From the NCBI RefSeq assembly GCF_028554725.1, contig NC_071669.1:52569001-52633000 (forward strand): DNA of 64,000 bases, read 5' to 3'. The notes beneath the pieces were generated by a model. It did no database searches. It was given only the letters and a program-made list of their open reading frames with translations, and had not been told where the DNA came from. Each line of letters starts with the position of its first letter. The first letter of the stretch is position 1. A program made the position numbers and the translations under genes. This document shows, in pieces, positions 24,661 to 36,890 of the stretch. Source of the stretch: Zeugodacus cucurbitae (taxonomy: Eukaryota > Arthropoda > Insecta > Diptera > Tephritidae).

Positions 24661-25935
24661 TTTTATTGATCCCGAAGTTGAATCTTTATAACATTTGATT
24701 CATATTTATAAATAACTTTTTAATATCGGTTATTCCCATATTAGTATTAGTCTATAAGTTCTTTCTTCCCCACAATAAATTAAATTCGTCTAGTTTGAAT
24801 TCAAAGTTTTTTTAATTTACTCCCAAAACCAATGTACTAAAGTAAACTATATTACCACTCCACTCACTCAACTTCAAACTATTATACACACCTTCGCCCA
24901 CACTATTTCCTTTATAGTGTGTTTGCGTGAAGACGTATTACCGGAACCACATTAACCACGTTATACCACATACCTGTGCGTTCATGCCCAAAGAGTGAAC
25001 AACCAAAAATAACAAATAAACAAACTGGGCAGGTGGACAGTTGAACATATCAAGGGTAAGGCACTAAAACAGTATGAAACTAATCAATGCAACAGCTAAG
25101 TAAAAATATGTATGTAAAGCAAGAAACCGTCAGTCTACAGCCGGTCAAGCAACCCCAAACTAATGGAATATGCCGGCAAACCAGCGTAGTACCCAAAATG
25201 TTATGGGTTATTTGGGAATTGGATTTCGGTTTGGCATCTCAAACTCAAACAGTACTTTGCTAGTTATAAGTAACTAACACGTACGTGAGTATATCAATCG
25301 CAATGTGAGTGTTTGTAACGGTTTAGGCAAGGGTACATTAATTTTAGAGGGCGTGAAAGTGAGTAGAACAACCACAACAGTAATACGTTGGGTCTGCATG
25401 TGGGTATGTATATATATGTGTATGAGGAGGCGTGCGCTTTCATATAACCCCCACTTTATGTGTGCACTCAAGCATTTCTATTATGTTGTGCACACCTCGG
25501 CGTATGAGTAATTTTAGCTGCTAAATTATGTATATTACTTGTATAAGCAAGATTTTAACCCTTTTATTGCTTTAATATTAGCATTTACATTTCATGAAAT
25601 CTACTCACTTGTATAACCTGTGCTTCAGACATCTATATATACATATGTATATAGTTCTCATGTTCACCACATGCTCAAGAATTTATAATCAGTATTGTGG
25701 TTGACCTTTTTGCTCTTAGCGAAAACGAATATATTTAAGAGTTGTGAGAGACTATGTTATAATAACTGTAATATTAAGCGAGTGGGAGGATTGAAGAGAG
25801 GAGTTATGGGGTATAGTATATATGCGGAAGGTTGTAGGTGGAACAGATCTCTGAGTTAGTACTCTTAGTGCTCAGCTCATAAATAATTAGAAATCTTGCT
25901 AAAACTCAGATGCATTTTTTTCATTGATTTGTGCT
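24661..25935. other. no gene recognised (spacer between opposed hexamer arrays)
   Basis: AT-rich, with frames up to about 68 codons of no recognisable kind. It forms the loop between two oppositely oriented hexamer arrays. Confidence 0.4.
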
Positions 25936-26290
25936 TTCCAATATCAATACCAATGCCAATACCAACAAAATTACCATTACCAACTCCAGACTCAATACCA
26001 ATGCAATTACCATTACCATTACCATTACCAATACCAATTGCAATACTAATATCAACACCAAATAACAATACCAATACAAAAACCATTACCAATACCATTA
26101 CAAATACCATTACCAATACCAATTGCAATACTAATATCAACACCAATATCAATACCAATACAAAAACCATTACCAATACCATTATCATTACCAATACTAA
26201 TTCCAATACTAAAATCAATACCAACAGAAATACTTGTATTAATACTTTTATCAACACAATACCAATACTAATACAACTACAAGTACCAAT
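25936..26290 (-). repeat. degenerate hexanucleotide array, ATTACC orientation
   Basis: About 350 bp of CCAATA/CCATTA/CCAATAC-type units. This is the reverse complement of the motif at 24.15-24.66 kb. An open frame of 169 codons (25896-26405) runs through it as Pro-Ile/Thr-Asn repeats and is a by-product. Internally, longer blocks such as ACAAAAACCATTACCAATAC recur about 90 bp apart (near 26076 and 26159), showing a higher-order duplication. Confidence 0.9.
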
Positions 26291-27010
26291 GCACTATACA
26301 TATGTAGCACTACTACTAATCTGTTATTTATTTTTCTTAAAGGGGAAATTTAATTTAATTTCCAAAGAGTTATATTTGAATAAGCGGTTCAAAAGCTGCC
26401 TTTGACTCAATTTGGCTTCTCTTTTTTTTCTATATTAAAAATAATATTGCATAATCAACACTTTTGAGTATGCATATTTACATAATCTCGGACCTTAGAC
26501 ACCCACAACTCTCTCTACGATAGCCTAATCATACCTATGGCCCCTAACGAACTCACAAAGGAACAATTCTCTTAACAAAACCAAGCTAACCCCTGAACTG
26601 AACTTGGCATTTTTAAAACTAATAAAATTTAATTATTCCTTGAATGCAAATTCTCAAACAAACAAGTATCTCCAGGAATTAACTAAGCAGACACACATCT
26701 GCATACATATGTATGTATATATTTTAACACGACGACCTAACCTTCTGTGTTTTGGGGTTATGTGTAACCTTTCATTTAAGAAATTATTCAAATATGCATA
26801 TCCCATATGTCCTTTTGTGCATTTGCATTGTATAACTGCTAGGACTGTGGGAAACGACATGAGTGGAATAATATCTTACTCACACACAGACACACACATG
26901 CAGTTAAATATAAGCAATTAAATATCAGAAAGCTGCAACTAGAGCTTTTGCATTCCTTTTGTTGGCTAACCGAAATTATACACTTACAAAACATGTAACA
27001 GCTTAACTGG

Positions 27011-27051
<41 letters not shown>

Positions 27052-27744
27052 CAAACACATTTCCATACCTCGATTCACTATCTTACGGCTGCCGCACGCG
27101 TCTACTAGCTAAAATGTCCGAGCGATTTTCAAAACTAACCACACAGCCGTTGCAATATCCTTTGAGCTCCGCAAATGTTTTGCCATTGTCCAAGGTAGGA
27201 GTTTAAGTGGCGTTGTGGTCCGGGAGGGGCAACAAGCACAAAACTCCGTAGCGACGCATTTTGTTATTAGCATTTGTTGTGGCTGGTTTTTGTTTGCATG
27301 TTTACATTGGCATATAGCTGTCTCTGTGTGTGTGTATGTATGAGCAGCCAAGCTCACATTGTCTCTAAATGCTGGTTGCATTGTTTCAATTAGATTGCAT
27401 TGTTCATACGTTTAGGCCATTTTACATTTTACAACAAGCTGCTTACTGTTTACAATAGAGCAAGTGTCTGGTTGTTGTTGTTGTTTTTGTCATGTTGACT
27501 CCAGACACCAAGTAATTGGCTTTCATTTATTAGTTTGGCATTGCATAGAATGCAATCGTATTTTAAGTTCTGTTGTGATTTTATTGGAGACATGCTGGAA
27601 GTTTGCAATTCTAATATAACTTTTCTTTTGTGGTCGGTTTTATTTTCTCGTCCCCTTGACATAAAGGCACTTTATTAATGGCTTACATTATTGCCAAGCT
27701 GCGTAAATCGCAAACTAGATAGGAGATAATATCTGTACAATGCA
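26291..27744. other. no gene recognised; contains (CA)16
   Basis: A perfect dinucleotide run of 16 CA units lies at about 27016-27047. Short frames on both strands have no domain. The 27090-27420 stretch is less AT-rich. TTG runs lie at about 27472-27486. Confidence 0.45.
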
Positions 27745-27795
27745 TCCCAGTACTAATATCAATACCATTACCATTATCAAAACCGATACTGACCT
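27745..27795 (-). repeat. hexamer array, left piece of a split array
   Basis: CAGTACTAATATCAATACC followed by ATTACCATTATCAAAACCG: the same ATTACC-type motif and orientation as at 29.49-29.75 kb. It abuts the 3' end of an RTE-like copy, so the two pieces were probably one array before the insertion. Confidence 0.7.
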
Positions 27796-29450
27796 TAGGC
27801 GATTATAGCCGAATCCACCTGAGTGCACCATTCTTCTCTCCGTTTTTCAATTTGGCGCCATTTAAAAATTCCAAGTCCTACCCTTTCCACTGGAGTGGAG
27901 ATCGTCTTCTTCCGCGACTTCCAACAGCGGGTACTGCATCGAACACATTCAAAGCTGAAGTGTTTTCGTCCATTCGAACAATATGACCTAGCCAGCCATA
28001 GCCGCTGTCTTTTTATTCGCTGAACTGCTCATAAAACACATACAGCTCATCGTTACATTGTCTGCAGTATTTGCTGTTGTCAATGTTTAGAGGACCATAA
28101 ATCTTGCGCAAAACCTTTCTTCGAAAACTCCTAGTACCCTATCATCAGATTTTGACATCGTCCACTCTTCTGCTTGATGAAGGACTTGTAGAGTTTGATT
28201 TTGGTTCGTCGAGAGGGGACTTTACTTTTCAATGGCCTACTCAGTCCGAAGTAGCACCTGTTGGCAAGAGTGATTCTGCGTTGGATTTCGAGGCTGACAT
28301 TATTATCGGTGTTTATGCTGGTTCCCTGGTATACGAAATTATCTACGACTTCAATGTTATGAATGTCAACAGTGACGTGGGAGCCAAGACGCTAATGCGC
28401 TGACTGTTTGTTTGATGACAGGAGTCTTGTCCTCATTCACCACCAGACCCATTCGTTTCGCTTCCTTATCTAGTCTGGAAAAAGCAGAACAAACGGCGCG
28501 GTTGTTGCTTCCGATGATATCGCGTACGCCAGCTGCTGTACACTCTTATAGAAGATTGTACCTTCTCTATTTAGCTCTGCAGCTCGTATTATTTTTTCGA
28601 GCATCAAGTTAAAGAAGTCACACCATAGCGAGTCACCTTGTCTGAAACCTCGTTTGGTAACGAACGGCTCGGAAATGTACTTCCCGATATTGACAGAGCT
28701 TTTGGTGTTGCTCAACGTCAGCTTACACAGCCGTATTAACTTTGGGGGATACCAAAAACATACATCGCGACATAGAGGCAGCTCTTTTTCGTGCGATCGA
28801 AGGCAGCTTTGAAATCGATGAAACGGTGGTGTGTATCGATTATTCTCTCTCGAGTCTTTTCTAAGATTGGCGCATATTTTCCAAGTCTAAAGCCACACTG
28901 ATAAGGTCCAATCAGTCTTTACTTTAGTCTTTCACACAATACGCTCGACAGGAAGGGACTTATATTGAGGTGATATTGAGGAGACTTATACCACGGTAGT
29001 TGGCGCAGATTGTGGAGTCTCCCTCTTTATGGATTGGGCAGAGCACACTGAGATTCCAATCGCCGGGCATGCTTTCTTCTGACCATATTCTGCAAAGCAG
29101 CTGATGCATGCACCTTATCAGTTCTTTGTCGCATTTGAATAGCTCGACCGGCAATCCATCGGCCCCCGCCGCTTTATTGTTCTTAAAGCGGGTTATTGCT
29201 ATTCGAAATTATTCACGGTCGGACAATGGAACATATTTTCCATCATCATCAATTGGGGAATCGGGCTCGTCCTCTCCTGGTAATGCACTATCACTGCCAT
29301 TCCGCAGGTGGGAGAAGTGTTCCCCCATAAACCCAGTATGCCTTGAACATCCGTTACCAGATTACCTCCTCATTCCTTACATAATAATGCTCCGGTCTTG
29401 AAACCTTCTGTAAATCGGCACATCTCTTCATAAAATTTTCGAGCATAAAT
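27796..29450 (-). pseudogene. degraded RTE-like retrotransposon copy
   Basis: Minus strand, about 1.65 kb, longer at the 5' side than the 13.5-kb copy. From the 5' side (about 29450) one can read KFYEEMCRFTEGFKTGALL, then SALPGEDEPDSPIDDDGKYV, AGADGLPVELF, the segment MPGDWNLSVLCPIHKEGDS, NYRGISLLNI, the GFRQGDSLWCDFF box and GVFE-region traces, ending in the family 3' end at 27796. The YADD box is lost: the frame reads QQLAY and then a deletion removes the Asp-Asp codons. There are several frameshifts and small deletions. It keeps the DKEAKRMG segment (near 28440-28470) that the open copy at 13.5 kb lacks. It has no endonuclease domain. Confidence 0.8.
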
Positions 29451-29484
29451 GCCCATAAAAATACCTCTAATAATATAAATTTTA

Positions 29485-29750
29485 ATACCAATACCGTACT
29501 ATTATCAATACCAAAACTAGTGCCAATATCAATACCAATACCAGAACGCGTACCAGTACCATTACCAATACCAAAATCAAAGCTAATAAAAATAACAATA
29601 CCAATACAAATACCAATGTCAATGTCAATACCATACCCAGAACCTGTACCAATACTAATACCAATACCAGTACCAGTACCAATAGTAATAATATCAGTAC
29701 CATTACCATTATTAATACTAATATCAATCCCAACAAAAGTAAAATATCCA
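29485..29750 (-). repeat. hexamer array, right piece of a split array
   Basis: About 265 bp of ATACCA/CCAATA units with many single-base variants. Antisense open frames give Leu-Val-Leu runs that are not proteins. Its partner piece is at 27745-27795, across the RTE-like insertion. Confidence 0.85.
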
Positions 29751-31419
29751 TACTGCTATTAATAAGTCAATAAATAAAGACAAAAGCGAATATCCAAATA
29801 AAATCACACCAAGAAAAAACGATTTGAGCTACCAAAAATCTATAAGAAAGCAACTTCCACGACAAAAGACAGTCAACAACAACAAGAAATCAATTATTTA
29901 TTTTTCTTAAAGACTCCCCTAAGCAGCATATGAAAAATTTATTATCAAAACTGTAGCCAAAATGCAGCAATCTGAAGTAACTAAATAAACGCGCCGCAAC
30001 TACAAATAAATAAAGAGCAATAAGCACGCAAACAACTACAACAAATGACCTTCAACTTTGCGCTTCACTCGCTCAAACTAAGATTACTGTACTCGTAGTT
30101 GAATACATGATACCTTTGGCAAGGCAAAGTGTAGAAATTATTTTCAACATTATTCATTTTTTATTACTCTAGTGTTGGCGACATAAATTTACCAGCACGT
30201 GTGCGACGCCAGTGGGCGCACAAATACACATGCATACACCAGAACTATTGATGTGAATAAATAAATAAATGCAGGAATAACGGAATCACTGAATGAATAA
30301 ATGAAATGTGTGCTTAGAGCATTTTAGATGTATGGTTGTGTGGTAGTGGCGGTGACAGGCGGGCGAAGGGAATTAGTTTTGGAGGCAGAGATTATATATG
30401 AATATACTTATAAAATGTACATATGTATTAATGTGTGTATATATGAGTATGTATCTGTACATTTAAGTGGAAAAGTATTGCCACAATCAGCTGCGGCTGC
30501 TTGCTGTGTCTACTACAAATTGTACGTGCGACAGGGCGTATGAGTGATTTTTTTTTTTCAAGAATGCAGGAGAAACAGTTTGTGGTTGTCTCCCTACTTC
30601 TAGGTATTGTATTTGCTGATGAAAATTACACAAGCAGACAGAAGTTAATGTTCCGAAAAGGAAGTAAGTGCTAAAAGATTATTTTCCCTGCCATTCGATG
30701 TTGTGTCACTTTCAAGACAAGCGGTATGTAGTGACGCTGCGAAATTCTTGCGAGAAATAGAAGAATCTTCGTTTGTCGGTGACATGAAATGGCAACAGCG
30801 CTAATGTCGCACTGCGGTAACTAAATCAAGAAATGGGGTGAATACAAACACTTGCCAGTCAGAAGATATGTGTGTTTGTGAAGGTGAATATATGTGTGTT
30901 ATATAACATAATCGGTATACATATTTTATATATACATAGCCGGTATATATTTATAGACGTATATCTGCTCAGCTAGTCAGTCCACCAGGCCTGATGAGCA
31001 ACAATTTTTCTTTTTCATGCTCACTTTCTTGCACTGCAGCTGCCAGTTTGTTTGATAAAGGCTTAAGCAATCAATGAAGAACTGCAGCAGAAATATTGTA
31101 TTAAGCATACATAATGGCTGATATTAAGTTCTCCAGTCCCAACCATCATCTGTATATAGAGTTATTGTGTGTAAGCAAGTAGGGTCATCACCCTACTTTC
31201 ACTTAATTGATGTCTTCAAAAGTTTTCTTTTCATATGATGACTTTGTTATCAACAAGTTTCAACGATAAATGACCTATACTTCAACTAAGATTAGATACT
31301 TTGGTAAATTTTTAATGGTTTAATGGTTCATTCTATTATAGATATCTTAATTGTTATGTAAAAAAAGAAATATTTCGCTTTCTGCAAATCCAAATTTTAT
31401 CTTAGAATCTCTTAACTAC
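29751..31419. other. no gene recognised
   Basis: AT-rich with AAATAAAT runs (30250-30310), TATG-rich stretches near 30415-30460 and a frame of 71 codons at 30328-30543 without any motif. Confidence 0.45.
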
Positions 31420-31930
31420 CTCAAGGACCTCCATCAAAAACCATATCTCAGAAACTGCACGACCAATTTTTAACAAATTCGGTTCAATCCTTGGCATCTC
31501 AATAGCACAGTTTGAAAATGGGTTTACCATCACGCCTACTTCCCATTTACCACAATTTTTAAGTCCATCTGATTCGTTCACTTAGCAATCTAAAAATTAA
31601 GCACCAGTGAAGATATCGGCAGAAAACTTTGTACAAATATTGCGTTTATTTTATGACATCACCCTTTTCAAAATCCCTGAAATCAGACTATAACATTTCA
31701 AGGCCCCAGATACCGAACATGTGGACCTCAGGACTTGAGGCAAATTTTTTATCGAAAATAAAATCGGTAAATCTCACAGATATTCGAAAAAAGTTCAAAG
31801 GAGATGTGTTCCTTCTAACAGAGTCGTCTGTGCCAAAAATGGGCAAATTAGGTCAATATTTCCACTAGCCCCCATATACCTTATACTCGGATTTTCAAAC
31901 TTTCGGTGGACTTTATAGCCTAATTAATTG
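31420..31930 (+). mobile_element. INE-1-like element, internal/3' fragment
   Basis: Matches the second half of the 52.5-kb copy in order: CAAAAACCATATCTCAGAAA, CACGCCTACTTCCCAT, TCTGATTCGTTCACTTA, GTGAAGATATCGGCAGAAAA, TTTCAAGGCCCCAGATACC and GAACATGTGGACCTC, then TTTCGGTGGACTTTATA. It lacks the 5' end and the 3' hairpin, and ends about 17 bp before an RTE-like fragment. Confidence 0.75.
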
Positions 31931-31946
31931 AATGTAAAGTCATTGA

Positions 31947-32145
31947 TATCTGAAAGTTATCGATGCAGTATCCGCTGGTGGAAACCGAGGAAGAGGTAGA
32001 CTTCCACTCCGATGGAAGGACCAGGTGGGGAAGGACCTGTCTTCACTTGGTATTACCAATTGGCGCCAAACTGCCAAAAGGAGAGATGCGTGGCGCGTGG
32101 TTGTAGACTCGGCTATAACCGCGTAATCGGTTTCTACGCCAGTCA
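31947..32145 (+). pseudogene. very short RTE-like 3' end with open C-terminal frame
   Basis: The plus frame from about 31952 to a stop at 32124-32126 reads LKVIDAVSAGG, GRGRLPLRWKDQV and LGITNWRQTAKRRDAW without interruption, corresponding to the last 57 residues of the 458-codon ORF at 13.5 kb. The family 3' end GTAATCGGTTTCTACGCCAG and a GAAGAAGAA tail follow. TTGATAT occurs just left of the fragment (about 31943) and again right of the tail (32160), a possible 7-bp target-site duplication. This is a strongly 5'-truncated insertion. Confidence 0.8.
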
Positions 32146-32166
32146 AGAAGAAGAAAGCCTTTGATA

Positions 32167-33078
32167 TAATGTAGCTTGCTGGCAAAAATTGATATTTACT
32201 TCAGGAATCATGTTTTTAGTTCGATATTTTTATTTTCGAAGCTTCGCTTTGTTTTGCTAAAACCATACAGTCTGTGATCACTTCTATCCACTCGTCTTCA
32301 CTGTCAAAGTTAGAAATATCAAAGTAAATCACGAAGCATTCTATCAGACTTTACCATTAGCAGCAGAGAACCAAAATTTATTTGAAACTTTCCATACAGC
32401 TGCTTTAAAGCAAATATTTTCGGCAGAACTTCGCAAATGAGCAGCAAAAGTAAAACATACACAGTGCGAGAGCGGATACCAACAACAAAAATATTACAAT
32501 TTAATTAAATAATAATGCTCATAAGTGAGATTGATATTTATTTTTATAAACGGAAAACGAAATTAATTTATCACCAGCGCAATTGCACTTTTTGTACATA
32601 CATACGTATATTATATACACATATCATATAGTGTATAGTATACATATGTAGTATATGTTCAACACAAGCAATTACAAAATTTTCCAAGTAGTTGCATAAA
32701 TGGCATTCGCAAGCGCAATATATAATGTTTATTTTCCCCAATGGAATTCTTAAAATTATTAATATCATACGCGTGTCCAACACAAGCTGCTGTCCACATA
32801 AACACACACACATGCACATATATGATATTTATTGTATATGGTGCCCATGAACTGCTTATACTCTTACGAGTACACATAGTGCCACTTATTTTAAGCTTCG
32901 AGAATGAATGACCATTTAAAATTTTTATATGTGCTTCTATGTATACATATCATATATGGATGAGTGTGTGTGAAATTGCTTGCAATACTACTACCGCAAA
33001 GCATATATCACTGCGTATATGCATAACGGCATGCAATACTTTAGAGCTGCCACTCAAACGAACAGCTATTGATAAATA
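32167..33078. other. no gene recognised
   Basis: AT-rich with many TATATG/CATATA tracts between 32590 and 32960. Short frames carry no known motif. Confidence 0.45.
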
Positions 33079-33371
33079 CGAGGGTGGTCAAAAAATTACC
33101 CAAACGCAATTTCAAAATTCAGTAAAAATATTATGTTTCACAAAGAGGTTTAGAATGAACTAAAAATACTTTTTTTACTGAGAAAAAATGTAATTATATA
33201 TTTCTTAATAAAAAAAATTATTGAAAAAAAAATATTTTTATAAAAAAAATTTTAAGAAAGAAAAATATTTTTTTAATTTTTTCCACAATATTTTTCTTTA
33301 ACAAAATATTCTTCAGCTCTCCTTTAAAACAAAAAAAAAAACATTCCCAAAAACTTTTCATACCACCCTAA
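33079..33371. mobile_element. small MITE-like element
   Basis: Starts CGAGGGTGGTCAAAAAATTA after a TA and ends TACCACCCTAA before a TA. AGGGTGGT is inverted at both ends, so the terminal repeat is short and imperfect. The interior is nearly pure A/T with several self-complementary runs. The TA flanks and end motif fit a Tc1/mariner-type MITE, but the match is short. Confidence 0.45.
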
Positions 33372-33930
33372 TACACAAACTCTCTCATATTTGCTATAGT
33401 GATAGCTCATGTGTTGCATATCTGAAGGCGCATAAAAGTGGTTGTGGCAGCTTTAGCAGATCTAGCATACCACTCAGCTGCTTGGCAGCAGATGACGTGT
33501 AGTAAGATACGAACAAACGACCATATACAGCTGAGTACATGTTTATGCATGCAACATGCAGCATATAAAGATAGTAGCAGTTGCTTGCTCATACTTGACA
33601 GCAAGCAGCAGCAAAAATTGAGATATTTCACTCTGAATTTTTAATAAAAATGTGTACGTTTAATATATAATGTTGTAGCATTTGGTGTTTGCTTTTTTGG
33701 GTGCATTCATCATTTTCTAGACTTTTTTTCTGCATATACATAACTAATGCTTGTATGTATGTATGTATTGGGGTATAGTTTTTGAACAATTTTAAAATTA
33801 ATGAATTTAGTAAAACACTGAATCTTCCTTTTAAACAACCTCTGTACCATAACGGTCAAATTGGTGAGCAACTCACGAATGGACAGTGAAGCGAAGAATA
33901 TCTGATCTACAAAGAGGCAGTACCACTTTA
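33372..33930. other. no gene recognised
   Basis: Frames at 33407-33644 on both strands have no known motif. A (TATG)n run lies at about 33753-33767. Confidence 0.4.
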
Positions 33931-33934
33931 ACAG

Positions 33935-34390
33935 TACGACTTTTCTCTCTTTCTCACTATCTCTATCTATCTCTCTATCTATATCTCTATCTCTCTGTAT
34001 CTCTGACTATTCCCCTTGCCTTCTCTTCTTCATCCAATCGTATTTTCCTCTCTTTCTCGATTACATCTTAGATATAGAGCTAAATACCATGGCAATACTA
34101 ATCTGTTAACACTTTATTAGAAATATTGCACTTTCTCCCTCTCTTTCTCCCTATAATTCTCCCTACAGCATCCTCTCTTCCGAATACCCTAGATATTTAT
34201 TAAAAATATTGTATTTTCTCTCACTCACTGAGATTTTCTCCTCTCTGTCCTTCCAACTCTCTTTTTCGACCAGACTCTCTCTCTCTCTCTCTACATGCTT
34301 CCTTCTACTCTCTTTCTCTCATCTACATACCTCTTTTCCTGTCATTTATTTTTTCCCTCCTTATCTTTATCTCACTCCACCTAGTTTAGA
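33935..34390 (+). repeat. pyrimidine-rich low-complexity tract
   Basis: About 450 bp dominated by TCTC, TATC and CTTT units on the plus strand (GAGA-rich on the minus strand), including a (CT)n core at about 34275-34293 and TATCTC repeats at 33957-33998. There is a short interruption at about 34070-34120. Coding frames here are Ser/Leu/Phe runs only. GAGA motifs could bind GAGA factor, which is an inference. Confidence 0.8.
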
Positions 34391-34600
34391 ATAAGTTAGG
34401 TTATACCTATCTTGGGCACTAAACGTAACAAGGACTTTGTAATGCCACTAAGAGTATGAAATGAAGATGTAGAGAGATATTAAATGTTAGAACGGTATTC
34501 TCAGCTGACTAAAAACAAGCAGTTTTCGATCAAATATTCCAGCAGGAAGAGAACTCTGCCAACGGCCTACACTTGAGATCTTCGACTAAACCAAAGGAAG
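34391..34600. other. no gene recognised
   Basis: Short spacer between the pyrimidine tract and the retrotransposed fragment, with no recognised feature. Confidence 0.4.
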
Positions 34601-34615
34601 CTTCTGACTTTGTGT

Positions 34616-34847
34616 TGTTGTAGCAGTTACCCAGGCCTTCCTGAAACTATTAGGCTGGACTTGATAGGGTCGGACCAAAGGGAAAGGGGTGTTAGATGAG
34701 TAGGGTTAAGGGGGCATGCAAAGAGATGGTTACTGTCATGCGGGGACTCTTTGCATGCAGGACATATGTTGGGTATGTCAGGGTGAAGTCTGGATAGGTA
34801 GGAGTTTAGTCTGCTACGATATCCAGAACGAAGTTGCGCAAGGTTCT
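34616..34847 (-). mobile_element. 232-bp Jockey-like non-LTR 3' fragment with target-site duplication
   Basis: On the minus strand, 34845-34627 is open for 72 codons to a TAA. It reads QLRSGYRSRLNSYLSRL, then a Cys/His segment with CPAC and HLFAC (C-x2-C-x8-H-x3-C), then LTPLSLWSDP. This resembles the C-terminal tail of the second ORF of Jockey-superfamily elements. A short 3' end with CTACAACAACAAC follows the stop. Both flanks carry CTTCTGACTTTGTGT (34601-34615 and 34848-34862), a perfect 15-bp duplication, so both insertion boundaries are defined and the copy was strongly 5' truncated when it inserted. It encodes no functional enzyme. Confidence 0.85.
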
Positions 34848-34862
34848 CTTCTGACTTTGTGT

Positions 34863-36695
34863 CTTTCTGATTGTTATTAAGTATAAAGAATGATAAAAAT
34901 TGTGTATGAATCGATCCAATAATTGTCGAAGCAATCGATAAATATAATCAAAAATATAACTGATGGCACGTCAATCTAAAGATGTCATACCAGTTTCCAT
35001 TTTATAAAAGACGTTTATTGAAATCGTTTGGTTAACCTATGGAGCTCAGGAACCACGTCATAAAGCTTTGTTTATGATTATGATGTTCCAAAATAAGCCT
35101 GGAAACCGTTCTTGTGAGATAAGAACACGATTATTACATTGTCCAGAGAGATCTCTTTCCCAAAAATTCTCATATTTGAAGGATGTTAGTTCTGAAAGAG
35201 AGATCTAATAAAGTACTCGAATTTATAAAATCGTATTTATTCTTAAGGATGTATTTATCTTCTTTTCTACAGGAAAATATACAAAATCTATTTCCTTAAA
35301 GACATCACACAGATCTCACGCTCTACAAAGAGCTTATTCAGAAAAAGTCGAAAAGTAAAATTCACAAATTTTTAAACCGAAAATGCACACAACAATAAAA
35401 GTAGTTTGCATGCAGCAAAAATTCTTTTCAAACAAACGATCACAAAGCGATAATGCGAAAAGTGTGAAATGTCAAATATGAGTGCATTGAGGTTACGAAG
35501 ATAATGCCATTTGTTTAGGAAGAAAAAAGGAATCACAACCAAACAACTGCAGAAAGTATTGAATTACAAAAACCACAAGGAATTCGATTTGGTAGAAAAA
35601 TAAAAGAAACACAAAACAGCTGGCAAAATATTTCTAACAACAACAAAAACATATTTAAACGCATAGAAAAATCGAAGAGTAGTCTTATCTCAAAGCCGTT
35701 GCTGCTGCTGCTTCGCCAAGCACAAGAAGCTGGTCAGCTGTCACGTGGGAGATTGCGAAGCGCATTTTGTGACAAGATACGACACAAAGACACACATGCG
35801 GACACGTTCGTTCTGCTATAGAATTGTAGATACAGGAATGTGCTGTTAGTTGAGAGCACTCACATATACCCAAACCGACATGTGTGAAGCACATTAGCAT
35901 ATTACTTCCACCTGGCTATCCCCGCACAATCGATTGGCAGCCGTTGCTGAGGGAAACAGATCGAATGCAGAACAAGCAAAAAGCAACAATAAACGAATGA
36001 AGAAGAAGCTTTGGCAGCGAGAGATATGCAAAAGCCAGAGAGATAGCAGAGGAGACTGCTGAAAAAACAGCAATATCAAATGGCATTACAAGTAGCATTC
36101 TTTGGAAGAAATCGAGCGATAACACAGAAGAGAAGAAAGGATATTTGGTGGGAGAGTTGTCACCAGCGCCGCTGTCGCATTGCCAACGCAAATAATACAA
36201 TGCCAGGCAGCGGCAAGTAGCAAGTGAAAGAAGAGTTGAGTAGTGTCTGCTGAATTGAGGTTTGTTGTTGCTGCCGCTGCTGGCGGTGTTTGCGCTTAGT
36301 TTAGAAATGTTTATTCTTTCACCAACACCATGCCAGTGTAATGCAAAATGACCTTCATCCCATCGCTCTTTCTGCGCCGCTGCACATTGCACTCGCTGTC
36401 AGCTACAAATAATGCAATTTTTCTGCTCCTCCAGCAATGAAATGCAAATAAATCTTAGTCACCAGCGAACAAAGCGAGGCGATTGGCTCAGTGCTTTGGT
36501 CAGTTGTAACATACTGCCAAATGCTACATAGAATGTGCAGTTACTCGCGGCGTAGGTTTGGAGTGTGGGTGTACTGACTGGATCTGGGTGTAGGCTTGGA
36601 GCATGTAATGCAAACCAAGCATGTAGCGCAACTAGCGAACAAATTCGCTTGAGTGACTGGCATGTTGGCATTGTATGTATGCGGTGCTAGGCTAT
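34863..36695. other. no gene recognised; GC-richer block at 35690-36690
   Basis: The block 35690-36690 is notably less AT-rich and has open minus-strand frames up to 158 codons (35916-36392), but they show no domain, have unusual composition and overlap one another. GCTGCTGCT occurs at 35700-35712 and 36270-36283. A conserved regulatory region is possible. Confidence 0.4.
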
Positions 36696-36712
36696 GACTA
36701 TATAAAGGCGAT
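36696..36712 (+). promoter_or_regulatory. TATA-box candidate
   Basis: TATATAAAGG at 36699-36708 lies at the right edge of the GC-richer block. The best initiator-like sequence, TTCAGAG, lies 35-40 bp downstream, slightly too far. No coding sequence follows except a dead R1-like fragment 190 bp away. Confidence 0.2.
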
Positions 36713-36890
36713 CTTGAACTAAAATATATTATTTTTTCAGAGTTCTTTGAATTTTAACAATAAGTTCTTCATTGAGAACATACACCACCTTTTAGTCCAA
36801 GATTTTGTTTGAAACTATTTTTTTGGGCTACCCAAGAGCACAGCAGATGACGCTGTTGTGAAGATACGTATAAATATATTATTTTAGTCC

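Noticed and set aside
29482..29751. 89-codon Leu/Val-rich minus ORF that could look like a membrane peptide
   Set aside because: It is the translation of the hexamer array, with a 6-bp period and no independent support.
35916..36392. 158-codon minus ORF in a GC-richer block
   Set aside because: No known motif, it overlaps other frames on the same strand, and there is no splice or start context to support it.
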